Source: Thiotrichaceae bacterium
GTDB taxonomy: Bacteria; Pseudomonadota; Gammaproteobacteria; Thiotrichales; Thiotrichaceae
Reading direction: 5' to 3'
DNA length: 60,128 nt
NCBI GenBank assembly: GCA_026989145.1
Contig: JALSJU010000070.1
Coordinates: forward strand, 1-60,128
The notes under the pieces are model-generated. The model did no database searches. It was given only the letters and a program-made list of their open reading frames with translations, and was not told the origin of the DNA. The position numbers were made by a program, and so were the translations under genes. Shown piece by piece: positions 27,673 through 37,520 of the stretch; the stretch's first letter is position 1; every line of letters begins with the position of its first letter.

Positions 27673-28794
27673 ATGAAAGTCCTAAAGCGAACTCTGGTAA
27701 ATTCTCTTTATTTACTTATCCTTTTTCTTGGCTTTTCGGCTTGCCAATCGAATAGCAGCAAAAATTCATCAATAGCCAATGGTTCGTTTAGTATCTCAAA
27801 TGGAAGAATTATCGCGCCGGATGGCAGTGATTTTATCGCCAGAGGCATCAATATTTATAACGATACGTTCTATCCAAATGACACCCCCACCAAAGGGGCA
27901 GAAGCCGTCAAACAGATCGTAGAGCTATTTCCAAAAATCAATATGATTCGATACGCCTATCAAGACGATGTTCCTAATAATCTATTTTGGTCGTCAACCG
28001 CTGTTGATGACTCGTTTCTGTCTGCCTTTGTTAACGCTGCCACCTTACGCCGTATTGTTGTCTTGCTAGAAGATCATAGCACTATTGGTGAATTCAGTTG
28101 GACGCAGGGACAGATTAATACCTATAAAACGCTTGCAACGCGCTATAAGGATAACCCCTATGTGTGGTTTGGTACATTGAATGAGCCTGATGCTGCGCCA
28201 GGAGAAAAAATTGTACAAAATGTTAGGGCAACCTACGATGCAATTCGAAGTACCGGGAACAACAATATCGTTTGTATCTTGTCACGCAGCGGTGGTTTTA
28301 CGGATGAAATTCTCACTTATGCAAACTATATTCAGGGTGGTGTTGTTCCTAACTATCCAAATTCTGGTGCTGGTTCTGGCGGTTTAACTGTTACAGCGAT
28401 GCACAATGTTATCTGGGATATGCATTTTTACATGTGGCCAAATCCATCGGCAAGCGTCGCAGAAGTGGAGCAAGCACTGTGGAATGGCATCGACTCTCAA
28501 TGGGGGCCGGTTGGCGGTATTAATGTTTATCGAAGTGGCCCGAAAAGTGCTGATGGAATTATCCCCGTAATTATTGGCGAGTGGGGCAAAGATTGGGCGG
28601 GAGAGAATGTACAAGCGGTGATCTTAAAAACGCAATCATCCCCTTACCCCATCGGTAACTTAGCTTGGAACTGGAGCGCGGGTGAACCTGATATCCTGGT
28701 GTCGGGTAATGAGCGTACGGCTTATGGTGATGCGGTTAATGCTTTTATTGAAAGTGGCACGGGTGTGCCAAAGGCGGTTCGCCGCTCTTACTAG
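27673..28794 (+). CDS. Lipoprotein glycoside hydrolase, GH5-like cellulase
   Basis: 373 residues. A lipoprotein signal ends at FSAC (cysteine 24). The barrel has the GH5 pattern: RGINIYND near the start, the acid/base glutamate E171 in TLNEPDA, MHFYMW on a later strand, and the nucleophile E303 in IGEWGKD. It probably cleaves a beta-glycan at the outer membrane or periplasm. The frame is intact, unlike the three hydrolase genes that follow. An AGGATGGA sequence precedes the ATG. Confidence 0.88.
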   Translation: MKVLKRTLVNSLYLLILFLGFSACQSNSSKNSSIANGSFSISNGRIIAPDGSDFIARGINIYNDTFYPNDTPTKGAEAVKQIVELFPKINMIRYAYQDDVPNNLFWSSTAVDDSFLSAFVNAATLRRIVVLLEDHSTIGEFSWTQGQINTYKTLATRYKDNPYVWFGTLNEPDAAPGEKIVQNVRATYDAIRSTGNNNIVCILSRSGGFTDEILTYANYIQGGVVPNYPNSGAGSGGLTVTAMHNVIWDMHFYMWPNPSASVAEVEQALWNGIDSQWGPVGGINVYRSGPKSADGIIPVIIGEWGKDWAGENVQAVILKTQSSPYPIGNLAWNWSAGEPDILVSGNERTAYGDAVNAFIESGTGVPKAVRRSY

Positions 28795-29122
28795 CTCGCG
28801 CGATATTAGCTTGGGGATATTCGTCAAGTTTCTACTTCCTTTGCTACTTGTTTTTACCATAGGAATAACTATGCAAAAAAACAAATGCCTCGAACTTGAA
28901 AACTTGGCGTTTCCGGAACTCAGCTCGGTTATTCAAGTTTTAGAATAAATAACAGGCATATTAATTGCCCCGATATACAAGCATAGACTAATTTTTAATA
29001 AGCTTTAGGAGAATTTTACTTTTCATAGATTTATTTTATTTTTACAGAACTTATCGCCATTTTTATTGACTTAACGGTAATCAGCTCTCAATTTCTCGAA
29101 ATTAATTAAGGAAAATATACTT
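28795..29122. other. Gene-poor gap with a repeat fragment
   Basis: No convincing gene. It contains the MITE-related fragment at 28883-28945 and, around it, a 25-codon frame from ATG 28871 (MQKNKCLELENL...). An AAGGA sequence at 29108-29112 serves the next gene. The rest is AT-rich. Confidence 0.5.
28883..28945 (+). repeat. Fragment shared with the MITE at 59.0 kb
   Basis: TGCCTCGAACTTGAAAACTT and the following 35 bases match, with few changes, the reverse complement of 59013-59073 inside the MITE-like element near pyrF. The differences keep a reading frame (CLELENLAFPEL versus CLELENLALPEY), so both may descend from coding DNA. Confidence 0.75.
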
Positions 29123-30188
29123 ATGAGACTCACAAAGAAGTTGACCGACCTAACGCTAGTGTTGCTATTGACGTTTGGTGTTACGGGTAATTCCTATGCA
29201 ACAGAATATAGCGTTGATAAAAAAGGAGATGATGCAAATGTGGGAACTAGCGCTCAGTCCGCTAAACCTACTAAGACCCCACAAAAAAAATGAAGACGAA
29301 TGGTTTATGCCCAAGCCTTTGACAACATGGCAAATTCAATTACAAGGCGAGGTAAATACTAACTACGCTGAAGCTGAAATGTATGACATTGATTTGTATG
29401 ATTCATCAGAAGCCTTAATTGATCAATTACAAGCACATGGAAAAAATGTTATCTGTTATTTTTCAGCCGGTTCTTATGAAAACTGGCGAGTCGATGCTGA
29501 TCAATTTAATGAGTCTGATTTAGGTAATACACTTGACGGTTGGCAGGGTGAACGCTGGTTGGATATTCGATCCAATAATGTCCGCGAGATTATGAAACGC
29601 CGTTTAGACCTTGCCGAACAAAAAGGCTGTGGCGGGGTAGACCCAGATAATATGGACGGTTATTTAAATAAATCGGGTTTGCCAATAAGCGCACAAGATC
29701 AGCTTAATTATAATCGTTTTATTGCAAAAGAAGCACACAATAGAGGCTTATCCGTTGGCTTAAAAAATGACCTTGATCAGATTGAAGCATTGGTCGATCA
29801 CTTTGATTTTGCAGTGAATGAGCAATGTTTTCAATACAATGAATGTAAGCTGCTAGCTCCCTTTATCAACCAAGGAAAAGCAGTATTTAATCTTGAATAC
29901 GATGATAAGTATAAGACTGGAAAAAACGCCGAAACCCATCGAAATAAATTGTGTAAGGAAGCACGAAATATCAAGTTAAGTACCTTAATGATGCCCTTAT
30001 TACTTGATGACGAGTTTAGAGTAAGTTGTTTGGATGGCAGTGATTCAATTGGCAAAGAACAGCGGTCTGTTATTTCTAACGCAACCGGTGGTTCTTTCGG
30101 TTTAGGATGGCTTAGTATGTTATTACTGATTTTAATAAAAGCTAAGTACGACATCAAAAAAGGAGCTAAACATGAATATTCTCAATAA
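29123..30188 (+). pseudogene. GH114 endo-alpha-1,4-polygalactosaminidase-like, frameshifted
   Basis: ATG at 29123 with AAGGA upstream opens a signal peptide (TLVLLLTFGVTGNSYA) and a polar linker, then stops after an A8 run (29283-29290). The main domain resumes one frame over: EDEWFMPKPLTTWQIQLQGE, YDIDLYDSS, VICYFSAGSYENW, GGVDPDNMDGY and VGLKNDLDQ. This is the GH114 pattern for secreted enzymes cutting galactosamine polymers. Losing one A restores the full gene. The C-terminal GGSFGLGWLSMLLLILIKAK resembles a GlyGly-CTERM tail. The end overlaps the next gene. Confidence 0.82.
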
Positions 30189-31313
30189 GATTTTGCTTAT
30201 TCTGTTATTCCCAGTGATGGGGCTAAGCAGCGTATTTGCAGAAACGCAATACAAAGGCGTTAATCTTGCAGGAGCTGATTTTGGTTATGAAACTAGGCCA
30301 GGCACGTTCGGTACACACTACACTTATCCAACTCACGAAGAGGTTAATTATTTTGTTAGTAAAGGAATGAATATTTTTCGTCTACCGTTTCTCTGGGAGC
30401 GCTTACAAAATGATCAGAACGGTCCGTTAAATATGGAAGAATAGCTAGGATAAAAGACTTTGTAAACTATGCTAACTCAAAGCAGGCTACCGTTATTTTA
30501 GATCCACACAATAGTGCGCGTTATTATGATGAGATTATTGGCATTGATGGTGACTTAGGTGCGCTACCTGTAGGGGCATTTACAGACTTCTGGGCAAAGT
30601 TAGCCAATCAATTTAAAAATAATAATAAAGTTATTTTCGGTTTGATGAATGAACCTCATGACATGCCCTCAGAACTGTGGAGAGATAATGCCAATGCTGC
30701 AATTTCTGCAATCCGAGCGACAGGTTCAACGAATCTAATATTAGTTCCTGGCAATGCATGGACAGGGGCGCACTCTTGGAATGATAATAGTTACGGCACA
30801 CCCAATGGCATTGTGCTAAAAGATATTGTTGATCCTGCTAATAACTATGCTTTTGAAGTACACCAGTATCAAGATGTCGACTCATCTGGGACATCGGATC
30901 AATGTGTCAATGAAACTGTTGGTGCGGAGCGACTTGTTGAGTTTACAACATGGCTTCGTGAAAATAACCAACGTGGTTTTCTCGGTGAATTTTCTGGTGG
31001 GCGTAACACCACCTGTCTAAATGGTTTGGATAATATGCTTAAGTATTTAGATATAAATAAAGACCTGTGGTTAGGCTGGACATATTGGGCAGCTGGCCCT
31101 TGGTGGGGTGAGGATATTTTCACACTTGAACCTAAAAATGGTAATGACCGCCCTCAAATGGCAGTTTTAGCTGATCATATGAAGGATAATAAGCCAACTG
31201 ATAGTAATAGTGGAGGAGGAGTATTCGCAACTATCAGCTTACTTTTTCTTGGCGGGTTATTTATGAGGCGAAAATCTCTATTTAGAGTTTTGCATGAAAA
31301 AAATGAGATATGA
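30172..31313 (+). pseudogene. GH5 endoglucanase-like with GlyGly-CTERM-like tail, frameshifted
   Basis: A signal peptide ends at SVFA. The first part reads NLAGADFGYE and LPFLWERLQ, then hits TAG at about 30442. The frame continues shifted as ARIKDFVNYANSKQATVILD, FGLMNEPHD (acid/base E at 30651) and LGEFSGG (nucleophile E at 30987). Restoring one T near 30442 gives an intact GH5 protein of about 380 residues. The C-terminus SGGGVFATISLLFLGGLFMR plus RK is a good match to a GlyGly-CTERM-type sorting signal. A GGAG sequence precedes the start. Confidence 0.85.
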
Positions 31314-31340
31314 TGAATATGCTAGATAAAATTTAACATG

Positions 31341-31630
31341 TTCTTTAAGGAGAGACTGATCAAGTCCCATAAAATTCTGCTGGTTTACAAGGTATCAAAT
31401 CCTAGGCATGGTTTTTGAGAATGGTTGCTCCCTTCACAAAAATCATAACAACGGAGTTGATGCCTTGTAAACCAGCCCTAACGGGGCTTAGCCAAAAACC
31501 CAGACACTTTGTTATAGTTACTTACAAGGCAATAAGCATTCCGCGTAACTATGCCTTGATTCTGAGTTTTTGGCGTTGCCATAATTTATGGGACTTGATC
31601 AGGCTCTCCTTTAAGGAAAGCCTGATCAAG
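31341..31630. mobile_element. MITE-like element, copy 1, with an extra terminal repeat
   Basis: About 277 bp bounded by inverted repeats of some 35 bases (31341-31378 and 31578-31617), each of the form TTAAGG...CTGATCAAGTCCCATAA. Directly behind the right end is one more terminal repeat facing the other way, making a hairpin with arms 31594-31605 and 31619-31630. The interior (ACAACGGAG ... GGGGCTTAGCCAAA ... CCCAG) matches the element at 59.0 kb in the reverse orientation. No transposase is encoded. Confidence 0.85.
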
Positions 31631-31639
31631 TTTATAAAG

Positions 31640-32979
31640 GTGACGCTATTATTTGTTAGCATTCTATGGCTTTCTAGCTGTGGGGGTAGCAGCGGCTCTA
31701 ACGCTGAAATTACTCCTCCCAATACTAATGTCATTAAAATAAATATAGATTGGGAGAGAGTCGTTCGTAAAGTGCCTTTGTATGCTTATGGTATTAATAG
31801 TCCCGCAAATTTTATTCCTGCATATTCTAATAACTTAACATTCATGAGTAACCTGAAATCCATTACCCAAAAAAAGGGCTTCATTTGTTTGCACGGCTGG
31901 GGAATGCTTGGGGATAGCCCGGAAGCATGGCAAAAAAATGGTGTGTGGGATTCAACCAAAATTAACCAAGCATTGAGACCGCTCGTAGAGGATGGCTACA
32001 CTGTGATGATAAATGTCCCCAGTGGCCCACAAGGTGAAAATGATTACCGTGACCCAAAAGCTTTTGCCAAGTTTTGCGCTGACTTGGTTAGAACCGTCAA
32101 TATTGAACATGGGTTGGGGATAAAGTATTGGGAAATACCCAATGAGAGAGAGTCTGATTTTAGCTATCCAGGACTATCTGTTAGCCAAGTGGCAATACTC
32201 ATCAAAACAGCTTCAGTAGCAATGAAAGCAGTAGATCCAAGTATTAAAGTAGGTGGCCAGCAACAGCATGGGTTAATGTTGATTTTCTTGTTGCCTTAGT
32301 CGATAAAGCTTATCCCGATATTGATTTTATAACTGCACATACCTATGCAGGGGATGGTTCTAATAGTTTAGAGAATGCCTATGATATTGCTCAATTCGCC
32401 ACCACTGACCTAGCTGAACTTCGCACCAGAGTGAATGCGATTTTTGCCACGGCTATGTTTTCGGAGAATACATACTTACCCATCTATCTCACTGAATACA
32501 ATATTTCTCATCAAGGAAGCCCAAGGGTTCAATCTTATCAAGGTGCAGTTTATGATGCATTAATACTTACAGAGAGCATTAGCGCAGGTGCAGATGCTTC
32601 ACTGTATTGGGCGATGGCTCCTTACAGTGATATGTCACTGCTGGATGGGGATACACGCACTGGAAGCTCCTATCTCTATGAAATATTCAATCAATCATTT
32701 CATGGTGACTTGGTCAGCAGTCAGTCCCAACAAGCAAAAAAGGTAACGAGTTATGCCGTGTTTAATAAAACTAGGAGCGTGCATTCGTTTAGTTTAATCA
32801 ATCGTACAGCGAAGCCTCAAAGGGTTAAACTGTATTTTGAGCATTGGCTACCTTCTAAATTATCGTGGAATCTTTGGGATGCTGAAAATGACTTCATACA
32901 ACGAGAAACCAGTTGGGTTGAATTAGGGAAAGGCGATTTTGTGTTATCGCCTTATTCTGTTAATGTTTTTGTCGAGTAG
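31640..32979 (+). pseudogene. GH39-like lipoprotein glycosidase, 5'-truncated and frameshifted
   Basis: The hydrophobic segment VTLLFVSILWLSSC is a lipoprotein signal, but the DNA before it belongs to the MITE-like element, so the native start is lost; GTG at 31640 is the only nearby in-frame start and lacks a ribosome binding site. The domain shows LYAYGINSPANF, WEIPNERE (acid/base region) and KVGG, then a frameshift near 32262. It resumes as ATAWVNVDFLVALVDKAYPD, ITAHTYAGDG and YLTEYN (nucleophile region). An added C after KVGG would restore GGPATA, a GH39-type motif. Confidence 0.78.
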
Positions 32980-33399
32980 TTATTTTTGGGGGCGTGGGTT
33001 GCCTGACGATTTTGTAGCAGTTGTCTTTGAGGCAAACCATTCTTTGCTTGGCTTACTACTTGTAAAAATGTAAGTGATAACAAACATAAGGAACTCTATT
33101 ATATAAAAGAGTTGTGAATAGCTAAAATTAAACTCTATATAATTCCAAACAATTGAAGTAAGTTGAATTCCTCCGATTAGGATGAGTGACCACTTGATGC
33201 TTCTTGCTCTATATAAGTCCCAAATGATCCAGCCAATAACAATGGCCCAAACAATATTTATTACGAGCGTTATAGGGTCATCGAAACCAAGTTCTTCAAC
33301 TTCTATACCATCAAAATAAGCCCCAATGAGTGCTGCTATGAGAGAACTTAATAAAGCAACTGCAGCAGCTTTTATGGTTATTGGCATCTGTTTGTTCAT
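32980..33399 (-). CDS. Hypothetical membrane protein, four helices
   Basis: 139 residues. Four hydrophobic segments are seen at about residues 8-28, 43-65, 69-88 and 95-115, with a lysine/serine-rich C-terminal tail. The segment between helices 1 and 2 is acidic (DGIEVEELGFDD). The family is not recognised. It lies tail to tail with the GH39-like gene with no gap. It may be an accessory gene brought in with its surroundings. Confidence 0.65.
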   Translation of the reverse strand: MNKQMPITIKAAAVALLSSLIAALIGAYFDGIEVEELGFDDPITLVINIVWAIVIGWIIWDLYRARSIKWSLILIGGIQLTSIVWNYIEFNFSYSQLFYIIEFLMFVITYIFTSSKPSKEWFASKTTATKSSGNPRPQK

Positions 33400-33587
33400 T
33401 TATTAATCTCAGTGCAGGGTTTTGTAAGTTTTTTGAAAGATAAAGTGTAGTTTGGTTGTTATTACATACTTATTGCACAACATCGGCAAAGGGGTCTGGC
33501 CTAATTGAGTTATTTGTTGTAAATAGTACTAAGAATTGGGAGTCACTACGTAGTTTGGTTTAATGTGATCAAATACTTCATTGCACA

Positions 33588-33720
33588 CGTCGCAAGAAGA
33601 CGCCGACATAATTGAGTTCACCATCAGCTCTGCTGATGGGAAGCTCACTAACGACTCACTGCGTTCGTTCTAATAATTCAGTTCACCATTCATAAAACCG
33701 AATGGGAAGCTGACTAAATT
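33588..33720. repeat. Fixed-flank, variable-stem palindrome, two tandem units
   Basis: Unit a (33604-33652) has GACATAATTGAGTTCACC, a stem CATCAGC/GCTGATG and GGGAAGCTCACTAA. Unit b (33673-33720) has TAATTCAGTTCACC, a stem CCATTC/GAATGG and GGGAAGCTGACTAAATT. The flanks match the 6.25-kb copy, and the upstream GTCGC...CGACATAATTGAGTT spacing is also the same. The end of unit b overlaps the last codons and stop of livF, so it may serve as its 3' end or terminator. The remaining DNA between 33400 and 33588 shows no gene. Confidence 0.65.
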
Positions 33721-34472
33721 GCCAAGTACTCATGGCGTAGCTCTTCATTATCCAAAACTTCTTTAGCTGTTCCATCAAAAACAATCTGCCCCATATCTAA
33801 AATAAGTGCGCGGTCTGCTAGGCGTAATGCGGCTACGGCGTTTTGTTCGACGATAATGGTGGTAATGCCATGTTTTTTGATTTCATCTACGATGCTGGCA
33901 ATTTCTTGTACGATTACCGGTGCTAGTCCTTCGTAAGGTTCATCGAGCAATAGTAATTTAATATCACGGGCTAGGGCGCGTGCAACGGCAAGCATTTGTT
34001 GCTCGCCGCCGGATAGGGTGGTTCCCATTTGGTTACGGCGTTCGGCTAAGCGTGGGAAGTGTTCGTAAATGCGTTCGATGCTCCAGCCCATCGGTGGTGC
34101 TATTTGAGCCAGTTCTAGGTTTTCGTGTACGCTTAAGCCTGCGATGATTCGGCGGTCTTCTGGTACTAAGGCAACGCCATTTTGCGCTGCTTCATAAGCG
34201 GTCATTTTGTGTAGGGGCTTATGATCTAGCCAGATTTCACCGTGAGTGACGGCTGGGTCATCTAAGCGTGCGATTGAACGGAGCGTTGATGTTTTACCCG
34301 CACCATTTCGTCCCAGTAACGCGACTACTTCACCTTCGCGAATGTCAAAGCTAACACCTTGCACGATGTAACTTTCACCATAGTAGGAATGAATATCCCA
34401 ACATGAGAAAAACGCAGGGGCTGAGCCTTTGTTGGTAACAGGGGGTACTTGTTGGATGTTTTGTTTACTCAT
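33714..34472 (-). CDS. livF: ABC transporter ATP-binding protein, LivF type
   Basis: 252 residues from ATG 34472, which overlaps the livG stop by 8 bases; longer starts exist up to 34502 but would extend into livG. Walker A LLGRNGAGKTSTLR, the signature TLSGGEQQMLAVARAL, Walker B LLLLDEPYEGLAP and the switch histidine region (here IIVEQN) are present. It powers the import of branched-chain amino acids or similar amides, with LivG. It is the last gene of the five-gene operon. Confidence 0.92.
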   Translation of the reverse strand: MSKQNIQQVPPVTNKGSAPAFFSCWDIHSYYGESYIVQGVSFDIREGEVVALLGRNGAGKTSTLRSIARLDDPAVTHGEIWLDHKPLHKMTAYEAAQNGVALVPEDRRIIAGLSVHENLELAQIAPPMGWSIERIYEHFPRLAERRNQMGTTLSGGEQQMLAVARALARDIKLLLLDEPYEGLAPVIVQEIASIVDEIKKHGITTIIVEQNAVAALRLADRALILDMGQIVFDGTAKEVLDNEELRHEYLAI

Positions 34473-35241
34473 CTTCTGATTCTCCCTCATCAGATTCGCC
34501 AAGGTAGGCTTCTTTTACCTTTGGGTCATTTTTAATTTCTTCAGGCGTACCGGTGGTGATGATATTTCCGCGTACTAAAACGCTAATGCGATCAGCCAAA
34601 CTGAAAACCACGTGCATATCATGCTCAATAATAACCTTGGTCATATTTTGCATTTTGTCGCTGTTGAGCAAGTCAATGGTGCGATTCGTGTCATGCCGTG
34701 CCATACCCGCAGTGGGCTCATCTAGCAGTAATAGCTTAGGGTGCTGGATGATTCCCATTGCAAGCTCAAGCCTGCGTTTGTCTCCGCGAGATATGCTATT
34801 GGCGAGTTGGTCATGAAACTTATCCAGTTCAAAGTCAGCCAATGTTGCATGGGCTTCTTCAAGGATGGCTTTTTCGGCTGATAGACTTTTAAACGGGTTA
34901 AATTTAAAGGTGCCATCACGCTTTGCCAGAGCGGGAACCATTACGTTTTGTAATAAGGTTAAGTCAGGAAATATTTCAGGTGTTTGAAAAATTCGTACCA
35001 TACCGGCATGGTTGATATCATGAGGCTGCATGCCGATCATGTTTTGCCCGTTAAAGGTGACGGAACCACTGTCGGGGATTAAGCGTCCTATGCAGCAATT
35101 GAGTAAGGTTGACTTACCTGCGCCGTTCGGGCCGATGATTGCGTGAGTTTCACCTTCTTCGATTTTCAGGTTTACGTCGTTCAGCGCTTGCAATCCACCA
35201 AAGGTTTTATTAACACTGCTAATATCAAGAATGATGCTCAT
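34465..35241 (-). CDS. livG: ABC transporter ATP-binding protein, LivG type
   Basis: 258 residues. Walker A AIIGPNGAGKSTLLNCCIG, the signature region ISRGDKRRLELAMGI (a variant of LSGGQ), Walker B LLLLDEPTAGMA and VIIEHDMHVVFSLADRISVL are seen. The signature ISRGDKRR, where the usual form is LSxG, is seen in the urea/short-chain-amide branch of this family, so the substrate may be other than leucine. The start codon shares one base with the livM stop (TAATG). Confidence 0.92.
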   Translation of the reverse strand: MSIILDISSVNKTFGGLQALNDVNLKIEEGETHAIIGPNGAGKSTLLNCCIGRLIPDSGSVTFNGQNMIGMQPHDINHAGMVRIFQTPEIFPDLTLLQNVMVPALAKRDGTFKFNPFKSLSAEKAILEEAHATLADFELDKFHDQLANSISRGDKRRLELAMGIIQHPKLLLLDEPTAGMARHDTNRTIDLLNSDKMQNMTKVIIEHDMHVVFSLADRISVLVRGNIITTGTPEEIKNDPKVKEAYLGESDEGESEDE

Positions 35242-36440
35242 TAGGCTTCTCCCTTGTGTTTGTTAAGGGTGTTATTAGGAGTGTCATTGGCAGCCATATT
35301 GTCGATTACTTTGTTTGACCCACCAAGTCCAACGAGGCGTTTAACAAAATTAAATAGATGCGTTAAGCCTTGCATGATCCCGCCAGGTAAAAAGATAACG
35401 ACGATCATAAACACTAAACCTAAGGTTAAGTGCCAGCCTTCACCCACAAAGGGGCTTACGACTGTAACCATAATATTTTGTAGGCCTTCTGGCATAAAAC
35501 TAAACATCGAATGTAGCTCTGAGTCATTTAATGCGGAGAAAATATTTTCGAAGTATTTAATTAATGTAGTGCCAAGTAGTGGACCTATTAAAGTACCTAC
35601 GCCACCTAAAATAGTCATTAATACTACTTCGCCAGAGGCTGTCCACTGCATTCTTTCTGCCCCTGCCAAAGGGTCGATTGAAGCTAATAGCCCGCCTGCT
35701 AATCCGGCATACATGCCAGAGATAACAAAGGCAGTTAACAAGTAAGGTTTGGTATTAAAGCCGGTATATTTCATCCGTGTTTGATTAGATTTTATTGCCC
35801 GCAGCTTCATTCCAAACGGGGAACGGAAGATTTTTAATGAGATGTAAAAGGCAATAATCAACAAAACGGCGGCAACGTAAAAACCGTAATAGCCACCTTG
35901 GGATTTTATTAGCGCGCCAAAAAGGTTGGTGGAAGGGATTCCATCGGTAACTGCAATACCTGCCATAGCATCAAGCACACGTGGGTCCTGCTGGCTGACT
36001 TGCAAACCCGTCTCACCGTTAGTAATAGGTGTTAAAACAGAGTAGGCCAGACTGTACGCCATTTGCGCGAATGCTAAGGTTAGAATTGAAAAGTAAATTC
36101 CCGACCGGCGTAAACTTAAATAACCAATCACAACAGCAAACAAGCCTGAAACTATCATCGCTAATACGATTGCCGGCAAGATATTCATGGTGAGTAATTT
36201 AAACGACCAAACGGCGGTATAAGAGCCGATACCTAAAAAGGTAGCATGACCAAAAGACAGGTAGCCTGTCAGTCCAAAGAGGATGTTATAGCCGACCGCA
36301 AAAATACCAAAAATGGCAAATTTTTGTAATAAATCAGGGTAATTCGCACCAAATGGTGCAAGCCAAATAGGGGCAGATAAAACTACTGCTGAAAAAATTA
36401 GCATGATAAGTGGGTTACTGGCGAGTATTTTTTTAAACAT
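35241..36440 (-). CDS. livM: ABC transporter permease, LivM type
   Basis: 399 residues with about nine to ten membrane helices. The family motifs [19 protein letters not shown] and [17 protein letters not shown], and the ATPase-contact loop [19 protein letters not shown], are present. It has a longer polar C-terminal tail than usual. It forms the channel with LivH. Its stop overlaps livG and the gap to livH is 15 bases. Confidence 0.92.
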   Translation of the reverse strand: MFKKILASNPLIMLIFSAVVLSAPIWLAPFGANYPDLLQKFAIFGIFAVGYNILFGLTGYLSFGHATFLGIGSYTAVWSFKLLTMNILPAIVLAMIVSGLFAVVIGYLSLRRSGIYFSILTLAFAQMAYSLAYSVLTPITNGETGLQVSQQDPRVLDAMAGIAVTDGIPSTNLFGALIKSQGGYYGFYVAAVLLIIAFYISLKIFRSPFGMKLRAIKSNQTRMKYTGFNTKPYLLTAFVISGMYAGLAGGLLASIDPLAGAERMQWTASGEVVLMTILGGVGTLIGPLLGTTLIKYFENIFSALNDSELHSMFSFMPEGLQNIMVTVVSPFVGEGWHLTLGLVFMIVVIFLPGGIMQGLTHLFNFVKRLVGLGGSNKVIDNMAANDTPNNTLNKHKGEA

Positions 36441-36455
36441 ATCTATGACCTTATC

Positions 36456-37472
36456 CTAATCTTCAAAGACGCCTTCGCGTCCCATTAACCCACGTGGCCT
36501 AACGAGTAGGATAACAACTGCAACGAGGTAAATAATAATTTGGTCGATGCCTGGTAGGATTGATTTGACTTCATTCATGGAAGCGAATGATTGTAATAAA
36601 CCCAGCATAAAACCAGCCAGTACGGCACCACCGAGGGAACCCATGCCACCTACCACAACGACGACAAATGAGAGTACTAAAAAGTCCATTCCCATATGGT
36701 AGTCAGGTGGCAGTATAGGGGCATACATCACCCCTGCAAGCCCTGCAACAACGGTAGCGATACCAAACACAATGGTGAAGCGTTTTTGTACATTAATACC
36801 GAGTAACTCAACCGTTTCTCGATCCGCCATTCCCGCACGTACCACCATGCCAAAGGTGGTGAATTTTAGAAAAGCAAATACAGCGCCAATAATAAGTAGA
36901 GAAAAGGCCAAATAAATTAATCGCCACCAAGGGTAAACGAGATTTTCATTTAAACCAAGCATGGCACCGAGTGGTGCACTACCTGAAACAATTTCAGGCG
37001 GTGGCATAGGAATCGGGTTGGCACCAAAAAAGTGGCGAATGATCTCTTGAATAACAATCGCCAAGCCAAATGTGACAAGAATTTGATCAGCATGTTCGCG
37101 TTTATAAAAGTGCTTGATTAAGCCACGTTCCATAATTACGCCAATCAATAGCATGACAGGGATAGCGAATAGAATTGAAAGTGGCACGGAATAGTCGATG
37201 ATTGTTGTTCCAAGGTCACCGAACCATAGCTCTAAATAAGGCTGTTCTTTGTAAGCGTCAAAAAAGGTAATGCTTTCATCTTTTACTTTCGTTGAGAATG
37301 TAAGTAATTTATTGAAGAGTACGGCACAAAAAGCACCGAGCATAAACAATGCGCCGTGCGCAAAATTGACTACGCCTAAAGTGCCGAAGGTCAGTGTTAG
37401 ACCTAAAGCAATTAAGGCATAAGCACCACCTTTATCAAGGCCGTTAAGTATTTGGATAAGGATAGCATCCAT
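36456..37472 (-). CDS. livH: ABC transporter permease, LivH type
   Basis: 338 residues, about eight membrane helices. The opening LNGLDKGGAYALIALGLTL plus TFGTLGVVNFAHGALFMLGA is the LivH signature, and the loop MVVRAGMADRETVELLGIN contacts the ATPases. An internal insertion of about 35 polar residues (around 60-90) is longer than in E. coli. It is the first gene after the structured gap behind the binding-protein gene. Confidence 0.92.
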   Translation of the reverse strand: MDAILIQILNGLDKGGAYALIALGLTLTFGTLGVVNFAHGALFMLGAFCAVLFNKLLTFSTKVKDESITFFDAYKEQPYLELWFGDLGTTIIDYSVPLSILFAIPVMLLIGVIMERGLIKHFYKREHADQILVTFGLAIVIQEIIRHFFGANPIPMPPPEIVSGSAPLGAMLGLNENLVYPWWRLIYLAFSLLIIGAVFAFLKFTTFGMVVRAGMADRETVELLGINVQKRFTIVFGIATVVAGLAGVMYAPILPPDYHMGMDFLVLSFVVVVVGGMGSLGGAVLAGFMLGLLQSFASMNEVKSILPGIDQIIIYLVAVVILLVRPRGLMGREGVFED

Positions 37473-37520
37473 AAGCAGTTTTCCTTTTTGAACGAGTATT
37501 ACATCGGGTTAAGCGAGTTC

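Noticed and set aside
29283-29290. Programmed frameshifting at the A8 run of the GH114 gene
   Set aside because: Slippage is possible on A8, but neighbouring genes are broken at sites without such runs, so simple mutation or sequence error is the easier explanation.
31415-31639. N-terminal extension of the GH39-like protein from 31415
   Set aside because: This part is MITE-like DNA that is also present at 59 kb, and it would hide the lipoprotein signal.
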